Part shown: piece after piece, positions 17,077-25,662 of the stretch
How the letters are laid out: the number at the start of each line of letters is the position of its first letter
Numbering within the stretch: the stretch's first letter is position 1
From: JBEBSD01 sp040394475
GTDB taxonomy: Bacteria; Bacteroidota; Bacteroidia; Cytophagales; Spirosomataceae
NCBI GenBank assembly: GCA_040394475.1
Contig: JBEBSD010000055.1
Coordinates: forward strand, 1-42,275
Direction of reading: 5' to 3'
DNA: 42,275 bases
Translations under genes and position numbers: made by a program
Notes under the pieces: model-generated
Databases searched by the model: none
What the model was told of the DNA's origin: nothing
Seen by the model: only the letters and a program-made list of their open reading frames with translations

Positions 17077-20000
17077 ATGAAGAAAGTATTAAAATACGCT
17101 TATTTTCTCTTCATCTTCCTGGCACTGCCCTCCCTGGTGATGGGACAAAGGATGCTGACAGGGAAAATAACCGACCAGCAGGGAGAAATACTGATCGGCG
17201 CGACAGTTGGGGTAAAGGGAACCAATAATCTCACCATCACCGATGCAACAGGTAAATACGAGCTGCGTTTGAACACTGGTGACATACTGGTGTGTTCGTT
17301 TGTCGGTTTTCGTGCAAAAGAAGTAGTCTATCGCCAGGCGTCAGATCTGAATATCATGCTCGAAGCCGATGTTCAGGAACTTGACCATGTAGTGGTAATC
17401 GGATATGGATCGCGGATCAGGCAGGAAGTGACCGGTTCCGTATCGGAAATAAAAATGGATAAGATCACCGAAACCCAGGTGTCGGAGTCGTTCGAGTCGA
17501 TGCTGCAGGGCCGGGTTGCGGGGGTCAATATTCAGTTGAATTCAGGTGAGCCCGGAGCGACGCCGACCATTGTCATCAGGGGGTTGGCCGCAGTCAGCCG
17601 GGGCGACGCTTCAGCCGTTTCGGAACCCTTGTATGTAATAGACGGCGTGCCGATTATCGCACGTTCGGGCGATGAGTTCTCCATCACGAGCACCAACGTG
17701 CTGGCAGACCTGAACCCGGGAGATATAGAGGATATCGTTGTATTGAAAGATGCTTCCGCTGCCGCAATCTATGGTTCGCGGGCAGCGAACGGTGTTATCC
17801 TGATCACCACCAAAAAAGGGAAACAGGGTAAACCCCAGATCAGCTTCAATGCCCGTACCGGGATCAATTTCGTTCCCAGGCTGCAGGATGTGGCCGGCGG
17901 ATTAAAAGAGCGGGAGCAGGTGGCACGTTTATATGAACTGTATGCGCCCTATGGAGTTTCTATGCCCTCCATGTACACCGACCTTACTAATCCTTTTTAC
18001 AACAACGCTTCTGACTGGCAGGGCTATTTGTACAACACCTCTGTGACGCAGGACTACAACGGTTCCGTGCGCGGCGCCGGAGATTTCGGACAGTACAGCA
18101 TCAGCATAGGACATATGGACAACAAGGGGATCCTTTTCAACACCGGGTTTAAGCGTTACAGCACCATGGTGGGCACCACCTTTAACGCCCTGAATAATAA
18201 ATTGATCATCAACAACACCCTGGCCGCCTCGCGGACAGATCAAAGCCGGAATCCGGGTGTTCTCTCAACCGACTATTCTTCTCTGCTGCCGCTTCCGGAT
18301 GCAACGGTTGTCAAAGGCGCCGAAGTGTATGGATTGGGCAGGATTTCCAACGTAAACGACAGGATCCGGTTTAGCTCCGATGCGACAGTGGGTTTATTAA
18401 AGGATCTTACTTATAAGGTTAGCCTGAGCCTTGAATACACCAGATCCATGCGGGACTCGGTCAATGTGTCGCGACGTACGTTAAGAGCCTCCAATGGCAG
18501 TGGTGTGGGAGAAAGCCGCAACCTTCTGGTCCAGAATACGCTGAACTATTCTCCTAAGTTCGGAGACGGGCATAGCGTCGGCTTTTTGCTGGGACAAAGT
18601 GCGGAAAAGATCGAAACGAAAATTACGAACGTCAACAGTGTAAGCGCGGCGCCGACGTTATCAGAGACCGTCAATTGGCCGAAAGGGAACAGCATCGGCT
18701 CGAGCAATTACACGGCGAGCTCCATTTTGTCCTATTTCAGTCGCCTCGATTATTCGTATAAGCAGAAGTATATGATAGGAGGATCGCTGCGTGCGGACGG
18801 GTCGTCTAAGTTTGGACAGGCCAACCGCTGGGGAATATTCCCTTCCGTTTCCGCCGGATGGAATTTTGCCAAAGAGGACATTTTCTCGGGAATGGACTGG
18901 CTGGTAAACGGCAAGGTCCGAGCCAGCTACGGGGTTTCAGGTACAACCTGGAGCAATGACTACCTGGCGCTCGGAGTGATGGACGGCGGCTCGCTCGATC
19001 AGTATAGTTCACTTCTGATGATTTCGTATGGGGGGGTGTCCGGCTATTCACCCAGCTGGTATGACGGCTTTAAAAATGAGAACCTGACCTGGGTAAAGAG
19101 CCAGATGAGTAATATCGGGGTGGATATTTCGCTTTTCCGCAACAAAGTGGAGTTTATTTTCGATGCCTATGAAAAACTGACAAAGGGCCTTCTCCTTACG
19201 ACTTCCCTGCCTACCACGTCGGGCTACAATGAAGTATATCGCAACGCCGCGGATGTATTGAACAGGGGGCTGGAATTTACCCTGAATACCAATATCTCCA
19301 CCAGGTCGGACTTCAGCTGGAGCACGGGGCTCAATTTTGCTTATAACAAAAACCGGGTCGTGGCGCTGCCGGACGGGAATGCCGATATCATTAAAATAAG
19401 TACCTCTGGTCAGGACTTTGGTTCTATCGTACGTACGGGAGCTCCTCTGAACGGTTTCTTCTTTTATGAATCACAGGGAATTTATCAGACAGAAAACCAG
19501 ATACCGGTGAATCCCAAGACCGGCGCAATGCTGGTAGGCCTTCAAAGCAAAAAGCTGGCTGTAGGCGACCGTAATTTCAAAGATCAGGACGGCGACTATA
19601 TGATCGGTGTGAATGACCGTATCTACGCCGGTGATCCGAATCCGAAATGGACAGGCGGCTGGACGAACGATTTTACCTATAAAAATTTCAGCCTGAACCT
19701 GATTTCGACGTTTGTGGTCGGCAGAGACATTGTGAACACCGCGCTGCTGAACCGGTTGCGATTGGGCAAAGGATTCGCCGGTAATTCATCCCTGCCCAAT
19801 TTTGACAAATACTCCATTTGGGAAAAAAGCGGCGATCAGGCAAAATTCCCTACGCTTAATCCATGGAATGACGCCTCCCAGATCGTGTCTTACGACTCCG
19901 AGTACGTAGAGGACGGGTCCTATTTCAAGATCAAAACGGCGACACTGTCGTACAACCTTAACAACAGGCTATTGGGAAACCTTCCGTTCGCCAGGGCGCG

Positions 20001-20145
20001 GCTGTACTGTACACTCGACAATATCGTGACTTTTCAGAACTACAGCGGACCGGACGCAGAGCTGATAACGATCGACGGTTTCGACGATTCCAAAGGATAC
20101 CCGATGCGCAGGATGTTGTTGCTCGGCGTTTCGCTGGGATTCTAG
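17077..20145 (+). CDS. SusC-like TonB-dependent outer-membrane transporter (second pair)
   Basis: A full-length 1,022-residue SusC/RagA transporter. After the signal peptide (ending LVMGQ) comes the carboxypeptidase-regulatory-like domain (about 23-100; LTGKITDQQGEILIGATVGV), then the SusC signature region (VVIGYGSRIRQEVTGSVSEI), the plug (ESMLQGRVAGVNIQ, EPLYVIDGVPI, IEDIVVLKDASAAAIYGSRA) and a large barrel ending LLLGVSLGF. All hallmarks are intact. It follows the first SusCD pair by 28 bp and is followed by its SusD partner after 15 bp. Two SusCD pairs in one operon suggest two related ligands or two sizes of one ligand. Confidence 0.92.
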   Translation: MKKVLKYAYFLFIFLALPSLVMGQRMLTGKITDQQGEILIGATVGVKGTNNLTITDATGKYELRLNTGDILVCSFVGFRAKEVVYRQASDLNIMLEADVQELDHVVVIGYGSRIRQEVTGSVSEIKMDKITETQVSESFESMLQGRVAGVNIQLNSGEPGATPTIVIRGLAAVSRGDASAVSEPLYVIDGVPIIARSGDEFSITSTNVLADLNPGDIEDIVVLKDASAAAIYGSRAANGVILITTKKGKQGKPQISFNARTGINFVPRLQDVAGGLKEREQVARLYELYAPYGVSMPSMYTDLTNPFYNNASDWQGYLYNTSVTQDYNGSVRGAGDFGQYSISIGHMDNKGILFNTGFKRYSTMVGTTFNALNNKLIINNTLAASRTDQSRNPGVLSTDYSSLLPLPDATVVKGAEVYGLGRISNVNDRIRFSSDATVGLLKDLTYKVSLSLEYTRSMRDSVNVSRRTLRASNGSGVGESRNLLVQNTLNYSPKFGDGHSVGFLLGQSAEKIETKITNVNSVSAAPTLSETVNWPKGNSIGSSNYTASSILSYFSRLDYSYKQKYMIGGSLRADGSSKFGQANRWGIFPSVSAGWNFAKEDIFSGMDWLVNGKVRASYGVSGTTWSNDYLALGVMDGGSLDQYSSLLMISYGGVSGYSPSWYDGFKNENLTWVKSQMSNIGVDISLFRNKVEFIFDAYEKLTKGLLLTTSLPTTSGYNEVYRNAADVLNRGLEFTLNTNISTRSDFSWSTGLNFAYNKNRVVALPDGNADIIKISTSGQDFGSIVRTGAPLNGFFFYESQGIYQTENQIPVNPKTGAMLVGLQSKKLAVGDRNFKDQDGDYMIGVNDRIYAGDPNPKWTGGWTNDFTYKNFSLNLISTFVVGRDIVNTALLNRLRLGKGFAGNSSLPNFDKYSIWEKSGDQAKFPTLNPWNDASQIVSYDSEYVEDGSYFKIKTATLSYNLNNRLLGNLPFARARLYCTLDNIVTFQNYSGPDAELITIDGFDDSKGYPMRRMLLLGVSLGF

Positions 20146-20160
20146 TTTATTCAATCAAAA

Positions 20161-21699
20161 ATGAAATTCACCATGAAAAACAAGGTAATTGCTGCGTGTC
20201 TTGTCTCCCTGATGTTTGTTGGGCAGGGGTGCAAAGACTGGCTGAATGAGCTGCCGCTCAACACCGTGACAGAAGACCAGGCCTGGCAGACTGCCGGCGA
20301 TGCGGAAGGGGCAGTCGCGAAGGCTTTTGCGATTTTCCGGCGTGCATTGGCCGGGTTGACCAAAGACGATACCCCCTCCACGACCCGGAACGGTGCCTGG
20401 GGCGATTATTATTTCTGGGGAGATACGCGTTCGGGGGACTGGATCACCCCCAATAACGACGGCGACTGGCAGGCTGGTTTTGAAAACCGGCTCATTGCAC
20501 GTACCGAATTGGAGCCTATGACCAACTGGCGGCTTTTTTACAGGGCCATAGAGCAATGCAACCTTGTGCTGGAAAATGTACCCGGCATCACAGAAGGCTT
20601 CTCGGACGGCCGGAAAGAACAGCTGCTGGCGGAAGCGCGTTTTCTCCGGGCAATGGCTCACTTTTATGCGGCAAGAGTTTGGGGTGATATCCCTGTAAAC
20701 CTTTCTGCACGCAATGTCGAGGCTTTGGGCCGCGAGCCCATCGGCGATGTGATGCGTATGGTCGTTTCGGAAGTAGACGAGGTCTCTGCGGCACTTCCGT
20801 GGATGTATGAAGGGTCGCGTAAACGTGCAACGTCAAGAGGTACTAAAGGCGCTGCGCTGGCGCTGAAGGCACATGCTCAGATGTGGCTGAAAGACTATCA
20901 GGGAGCTGCCTCGACACTCCAGCAAATCATAGACGGAAGAATATTCAGCCTGGTACCGATAGAAGGATTTCGGGATATGTTTGACAGAGGGGAATCTGAC
21001 GAAATGATTTTCCAGATGTATTATAGTAAGGAAGCAGGTGAGTTTTCGGACTACTATGGTCATATTCTCACCTATTACCTGACCAATCCGTACACCTCCA
21101 GGGGCGACCTTTCTCTCGCCGTACCCCGGTCCAGGATACTCGAAATTTTTCCGGATTATGCCCGTGACAAGTCCGACAGGCGAGTGGCGGAATTTTTCGA
21201 AAGTATAGACTTTTCTGTTAGCTCCGGCGAACTTCGTCCCGTATTTGCCGATCCGCTGCAAAACGGAGAACGCCAGATCATGTTCGCTAAATTCCGGAAG
21301 GCAAAAGACCGCACGTATACCCAGATGGATGGCCCCGTTCCTGTTTTCAGGTATGCGGACATTGTACTGCTGAAAGCGGAAGCAGATGCAAGGATCGACC
21401 GTCTGGATGAATCTCTTATCAACCTGAACCTGGTGCGCGCAAGGGCGGGAATCCCATTGTTTACTAAGGCGGATAAGGCCCTGCTTATCGAAGAGGTGCT
21501 GGAAGAACGGCGGCGTGAGCTGATCGGGGAATATCACCGTGTTTACGATCTGGTACGTTTGGGGCGTCTTCACGAATTCAATCCCTATATCACCGAAAAA
21601 GATGAGCAGGATGGCGCGGGCTACTTTCCTGTCAGCGATGAAGCCTTTGCCAACAACCCGAATATGGAGCAGACCTATTACTGGCAGTTTAACCAATAA
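20161..21699 (+). CDS. SusD/RagB-like surface lipoprotein (second pair)
   Basis: A 512-residue SusD family lipoprotein, partner of the second SusC. The lipobox ends at the Cys in FVGQGCKDWL. SusD features are present: LNELPLNTVTEDQAW, the NLVLENVPG and EARFLRAMAHFYAARVWGDI helices, the ALKAHAQMWLKDY helix and the C-terminal block EVLEERRRELIGEYHRVYDL with VRLGRL. The ATG at 20161 is followed by a second Met four codons on (MKFTMKN); either could be used. It is in tight operon order with its neighbours (15 bp and 19 bp gaps). Confidence 0.9.
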   Translation: MKFTMKNKVIAACLVSLMFVGQGCKDWLNELPLNTVTEDQAWQTAGDAEGAVAKAFAIFRRALAGLTKDDTPSTTRNGAWGDYYFWGDTRSGDWITPNNDGDWQAGFENRLIARTELEPMTNWRLFYRAIEQCNLVLENVPGITEGFSDGRKEQLLAEARFLRAMAHFYAARVWGDIPVNLSARNVEALGREPIGDVMRMVVSEVDEVSAALPWMYEGSRKRATSRGTKGAALALKAHAQMWLKDYQGAASTLQQIIDGRIFSLVPIEGFRDMFDRGESDEMIFQMYYSKEAGEFSDYYGHILTYYLTNPYTSRGDLSLAVPRSRILEIFPDYARDKSDRRVAEFFESIDFSVSSGELRPVFADPLQNGERQIMFAKFRKAKDRTYTQMDGPVPVFRYADIVLLKAEADARIDRLDESLINLNLVRARAGIPLFTKADKALLIEEVLEERRRELIGEYHRVYDLVRLGRLHEFNPYITEKDEQDGAGYFPVSDEAFANNPNMEQTYYWQFNQ

Positions 21700-21718
21700 C
21701 AAGAAAACAAGCAGCAAC

Positions 21719-22351
21719 ATGAAAAGATTCAGTGCTTTTCTTATCGTCTTCTGCGCAGTCTGTACCTGGGGCTGCAGCGACGACTACTTTGCCGATGGAG
21801 GTACGCTGGATGATCAGACGGGCGTGCTTAATGTATCTACGATGGCTTACCTGGAGAACCACCCGGAAAAGTTTGATACCCTGACCACGTTGATCAAACT
21901 ATGCGGATTGGAAGGTGAGGTAAATAAAACGGGGAATACGTTCCTGGCGCCTCAGGATTATTCTATTCACAACTATTTTAACCTCGTATTCCCCGAAGGT
22001 GCATGGCCCCCGCTTTTGCAAATCTCCGATGAACAGCAAGAAGAAATCGCCGGGATCCTGAAAAATTATATTATTGCCGACAAAGAGATTGCACGTGCCG
22101 ACTTGTCGACCGCCTACAGTTATGCAACTACTCTTGGCGGAAAAAAAGCCCGCTTTAACCTGGTGAAGGAAGACTACCTCGGCAATGTAAACATGGGAGC
22201 GGCTTATATCGTCTTTTCCCTTGACATGAGCGAGAATGCCAATGTCCGGGAAGTGTACCAGTCAGTAACGGTCGCTGCATCCGGACTGCGTTCGACCAAC
22301 GGTATTGTTCATGAACTCGCACCTGACGCGCACATCTTCGGATTTAACTAA
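21719..22351 (+). CDS. fasciclin (FAS1)-domain lipoprotein
   Basis: A 210-residue surface lipoprotein with lipobox Cys in VCTWGCSDD. The FAS1 fold is shown by the opening STMAYLENHPEKFDTLTTLI, the box TFLAPQDYSIHNYF and the end region LRSTNGIVHEL. FAS1 lipoproteins often sit directly after SusCD pairs and are thought to help bind the ligand or other surface components. The ATG at 21719 is chosen because it begins the lipoprotein signal peptide; the frame is open further upstream into susD but that part is not protein-like. It lies 19 bp after susD. Confidence 0.8.
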   Translation: MKRFSAFLIVFCAVCTWGCSDDYFADGGTLDDQTGVLNVSTMAYLENHPEKFDTLTTLIKLCGLEGEVNKTGNTFLAPQDYSIHNYFNLVFPEGAWPPLLQISDEQQEEIAGILKNYIIADKEIARADLSTAYSYATTLGGKKARFNLVKEDYLGNVNMGAAYIVFSLDMSENANVREVYQSVTVAASGLRSTNGIVHELAPDAHIFGFN

Positions 22352-22360
22352 GAAAAACAG

Positions 22361-23203
22361 ATGAGAAGAATGAAGACATTGACGCTATTTCTGGTAGCTG
22401 CGTACGCCGGACTGGCACTGACCGGCTGTGTCGATATTCCTTATGAAGGAAGCCTGGCGCCGGACATCAGCTATAAAAACAGGAAACAATATGCCATCTC
22501 CGGTTTGGAACAATATATCGGGGATTTTCTCGCCTCGAGTTCAACGTTGCCCATGCGTTTTGAAATCGTTAGTATAACCGAAACGAACGGAGGGGACGTT
22601 TCCGCCCTGAAAAGAGACCTGCCGGTTGTTCGCTATAAAGAACCTGTCACAGGAGATGAAACGGCGGATGAACTACTGTTAAAAACAGAAACGGTGGAGC
22701 AGCCGGCTGTCAGTATTAATTCCAGCACCGGTAAGATCGAAATTCTCGAAGGAAATTCGATTCCGTCAGGAGAATACCGCTTTGATGTCCTGGTAGCGAA
22801 TACTTCGGGCAGCAGGATTTTGAAAGACGCGATTATCATCGAGTTTATCGAATTCGAGGTAAGCTCGTGGTCGCCGGGGATGGCCAGGCAGCCGGAGATC
22901 GAAAGGGTAGCGGACGCTCCCAATCAGATACGGTTTGTCGGCTATTTAGACGGAGAGCAGCTCCCGGGAAACAAGATAGACTTTACCCGGGAGCGCGCTG
23001 CAGGATTCAAAGGGACCTTCGTTAACGACACGGAAGAAGGGGAAATCTGGAACGTAAACTTTCCGGTAAAAAATGCCGACACCTACTGCAACTGGAAAGT
23101 GGTGGAAAACGTCGACGGCGTTGAGCAGGTCAGCTATTTAAGCGAAAATTTCAATTTTGTTCTGGGAATTCCGGGCAGTTACGTCATCCGGTTATATAAA
23201 TAG
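22361..23203 (+). CDS. surface lipoprotein of unknown family, SusE/F-like position
   Basis: A 280-residue lipoprotein with lipobox Cys in LALTGCVDIP. The remainder looks like two beta-sandwich or cadherin-like segments (GEYRFDVLVANTSGSRIL, then a lipocalin-like FKGTFVNDTEEGEIWNVNF) with no catalytic motif that I recognise. I cannot name the family with confidence; uncharacterised Bacteroidota domains of this sort are common after susD and are usually taken as ligand-binding surface proteins. It starts 9 bp after the fasciclin gene and is followed by a 295-bp repeat-rich gap. A second in-frame Met at codon 4 is an alternative start. Confidence 0.7.
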   Translation: MRRMKTLTLFLVAAYAGLALTGCVDIPYEGSLAPDISYKNRKQYAISGLEQYIGDFLASSSTLPMRFEIVSITETNGGDVSALKRDLPVVRYKEPVTGDETADELLLKTETVEQPAVSINSSTGKIEILEGNSIPSGEYRFDVLVANTSGSRILKDAIIIEFIEFEVSSWSPGMARQPEIERVADAPNQIRFVGYLDGEQLPGNKIDFTRERAAGFKGTFVNDTEEGEIWNVNFPVKNADTYCNWKVVENVDGVEQVSYLSENFNFVLGIPGSYVIRLYK

Positions 23204-23498
23204 ATGAAAAAGCCGTGAGCAGTCAGAAATCAGCTATCAGAAACCGGATTGCACAAAAAGCGGTACGCCGCCCGCCGTCGATAAACCCTTCGACAGGCCG
23301 GGACAAAGTGCTGAAAGCTGACTGCCGAAAGCTGATAACCTTTTATTCACATGAAATGGCCATGAGCAATCAGAAATCAGCTATCAGAAAATGAATTGCA
23401 CAAAAAACGTAGATGAATAAATGCCTGGGCGGCCCCGCCTGGGCGGCCCCGCTGAAAGCTGACTGCCGAAAGCTGATAACCTTTTTATACAGACGAAA
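23204..23498. repeat. two-copy intergenic repeat within the operon
   Basis: Two interspersed copies of a repeat unit fill the gap. Each begins with GAGCARTCAGAAATCAGCTA followed by TCAGAAA (about 23216 and 23363) and ends with GCTGAAAGCTGACTGCCGAA followed by AGCTGATAACCTTTT (about 23311 and 23450). The start of each unit is roughly complementary to the AGCTGAT end, so each unit could fold back on itself. The second copy holds a perfect 14-bp tandem duplication GCCTGGGCGGCCCC (about 23422-23449). No gene is seen. This resembles mobile or REP-like intergenic repeats. Confidence 0.65.
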
Positions 23499-25133
23499 AT
23501 GAGCTACTTTTTTATCAAAAATGCCGGCATCGTCCTTTCTTTAGTGATCGGGGCTGCCACGCTGGTTTCAGCACAGAACAAAACGAGGAAGATCCTGGTG
23601 ATCGGGGTCGATGGTATTATCAATACCGCAATCGACTACGCAACAACACCCGGTATCGACCGCCTTGTGGGAAACGCGTCTTACAGTATGAACGGCTATA
23701 GCGGTGTGCCGGCTTATGCCAGTACGGGCTGGGCCACGATGCTGACGGGAGTTACGTCAGACAAGCACGGCGCTACTGCCAATAAGTCGTTTGCAGGGAA
23801 TCGCTTCGATACGTATCCTTCCGTGGTAAACCGCATCAAGGCCGCAAATCCCGGCATCAGGATTGCGTCGGTGGTGCGGGATAAAGGCATTAACGACCTG
23901 TTGAACAGCGGAGCCGATCAGAAGTTTCAGTTCGAATCAGACCAGGAAGTATACGGAAAGGCCGTAGAAGTGCTGAAACAGTCGGATATAGGCGCTGTGT
24001 TTGTCCAATTCAGCAAGCCTGCCGAAGTCGGCGGTAGTCTGGGATATCAATTGAGAGAGGCACAGTATGTACTGGCGATTCAGGAAATTGATCAATATGT
24101 CGGGCAATTACTGACCGCCGTCGACTCCCGCGATAGCAACGCAGACGAAAGCTGGGCGGTTTTTCTCGTGTCTTCCCACGGCGGCACGGAGTCGGGGGTT
24201 CAGGCCAGCAACAGCGTGGAAGAGTTTAATGTGCCGGTCATTTTATCCGGCGGCGATATGGATAACAAGGAGCTCGTCGGTTCGGCCATGGCAGCGCGGG
24301 AAAACTCGGACAACATCCTGACGCTTAACAAAGCCGCTTCGGGCGAAAAAACTTTTGTCAGAATCCCTATCAACGGTACCGCGCTGCAGGGAATGAACAA
24401 ATTTACGATGGAAATGTGGATCAAAGCAGGAGCCAATTCCAGTGATCCTTCTATAATGGGGGATAAAAACTGGGATTCAGGCGGGAATCCGGGGTTTATC
24501 ATCTGCAGGAGCGGCTCAAGCTGGAAAATTAATTTCGCCAACGAGAAGAGCGAGCGATATGATATAGGCTCTACCCGGTCGATTGAAGACGGAAACTGGC
24601 ATCATCTGGCCGTTACATTCGATAAAACAAACGAATGCATCGTCTACCAGGACGGTGTGAAAATGGCAGAATCCAAGCTGATCTACAAAGCGGAGGACAA
24701 AATGGCTTCCCCTTTCAACTATATCTGCCTGGGGCAGGAAGGTACCGGGAGCTATGGCGGCGGCGCGCCTAACTGGGCGGGTTCATTCAACGAGGTCCGG
24801 ATCTGGACAGCTGTTTTGTCGGAGGAAACCATCAGGGATTTTATGTACCTGCGCAATATCGAGACAAGCCGGCACCCCCACCTGGCTTCACTCAACCTCT
24901 ATCTCAAATTTGACGAGGTGCGCGGATCTGCGATAAGGGATTTCAGCGGTAAGGGCAACCACGGCGAGTTGGTCGGACCTGCTACTGAACGTCACCCGCA
25001 TTACCCCATCGGATTGACTGACGTCGCGGTGAATGTGCTGAGTCACCTCGGGATACGGGTTGACGGAGCCTGGGGACTGGAAGGAAATATGCTTAAATCC
25101 AATGTGCCTTTTCGCCTGTTTAAAGTAAACTGA
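23499..25133 (+). CDS. alkaline-phosphatase-superfamily protein + LamG, probably catalytically inactive
   Basis: A 544-residue exported protein (signal peptide ending LVSAQ). Residues about 27-275 have the type I phosphodiesterase/nucleotide pyrophosphatase fold: LVIGVDGI with Asp38, a nucleophile-like loop AYASTGWATMLTG and VFLVSSHGG. Residues about 290-500 form a LamG domain (MNKFTMEMWIKAG, NWDSGGNPGFIIC, NWHHLAVTFD). Against the related enzyme at 31862, the metal-ligand motif DHVDHAGH is replaced by KPAEVGGS, SDHGG by SSHGG, and the later His of GHGG by Gln. Asp38 and one His remain, so binding of two metals looks impossible. I infer a surface-binding pseudoenzyme. The frame is intact and the protein well conserved otherwise. 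Confidence 0.75.
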   Translation: MSYFFIKNAGIVLSLVIGAATLVSAQNKTRKILVIGVDGIINTAIDYATTPGIDRLVGNASYSMNGYSGVPAYASTGWATMLTGVTSDKHGATANKSFAGNRFDTYPSVVNRIKAANPGIRIASVVRDKGINDLLNSGADQKFQFESDQEVYGKAVEVLKQSDIGAVFVQFSKPAEVGGSLGYQLREAQYVLAIQEIDQYVGQLLTAVDSRDSNADESWAVFLVSSHGGTESGVQASNSVEEFNVPVILSGGDMDNKELVGSAMAARENSDNILTLNKAASGEKTFVRIPINGTALQGMNKFTMEMWIKAGANSSDPSIMGDKNWDSGGNPGFIICRSGSSWKINFANEKSERYDIGSTRSIEDGNWHHLAVTFDKTNECIVYQDGVKMAESKLIYKAEDKMASPFNYICLGQEGTGSYGGGAPNWAGSFNEVRIWTAVLSEETIRDFMYLRNIETSRHPHLASLNLYLKFDEVRGSAIRDFSGKGNHGELVGPATERHPHYPIGLTDVAVNVLSHLGIRVDGAWGLEGNMLKSNVPFRLFKVN

Positions 25134-25142
25134 ACAATCCTC

Positions 25143-25613
25143 ATGAAAATGAAACTGACAATAAAATCGGGCTTGCTCCTGCTGTTGATGCTGGCGGGGC
25201 TGAGCGCTTGTAAAGAGGAAGTCTTCCCCGTTGGTCTCGATGCAGAGCAACTGGTTGCCGGTCGCCTGGACGGGACCTGGGCGAAACCCACCAACATTGT
25301 AACACCGGACGAGGTGCCCGCGGAAGTTTTCGGCGCGATGAGGCTGGTTTTCACTACCGATGAAACGGGATACCCGTCCCGGTTCCTTGCAAAAGACTGC
25401 CCTATCGTATTTGCCGGAACCGATGCCACCTGGAAAGTTACCGGGAGCGGGGACGACGCCACAGTAACGCTGACGGGTGTTTCGCCCGTTGATGAATTCA
25501 AAGCGAAAGTGTCATCGACGGCCCTGACGCTTACATTCCACATGGGATGGGAGAATACGGATACCGGCGAAACCGGCCAGGGCGACTTCAGTGTGACGCT
25601 TGCCCGCCAGTAA
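25143..25613 (+). CDS. small surface lipoprotein, family not recognised
   Basis: A 156-residue lipoprotein with lipobox Cys in LAGLSACKEEV. The mature part looks like a single beta-rich domain (GTWAKPTNIVTPDEVPAEVF, ATWKVTGSGDDATVTLTG, LTLTFHMGWENT), reminiscent of lipocalin-like or DUF5004-like lipoproteins, but I cannot assign it. It lies 9 bp after the pseudoenzyme gene and 49 bp before the next lipoprotein gene, so it is part of the same operon and probably of the same surface complex. Confidence 0.7.
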   Translation: MKMKLTIKSGLLLLLMLAGLSACKEEVFPVGLDAEQLVAGRLDGTWAKPTNIVTPDEVPAEVFGAMRLVFTTDETGYPSRFLAKDCPIVFAGTDATWKVTGSGDDATVTLTGVSPVDEFKAKVSSTALTLTFHMGWENTDTGETGQGDFSVTLARQ

Positions 25614-25662
25614 CACCAAATTGAAAATTAAACTAAAAAGCAGTCTTCAAAAAAGCTCTCAT

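Noticed and set aside
23204..23498. CRISPR-like array in the repeat-rich gap
   Set aside because: Only two units with unequal, non-spacer-like centres and no cas genes are present.
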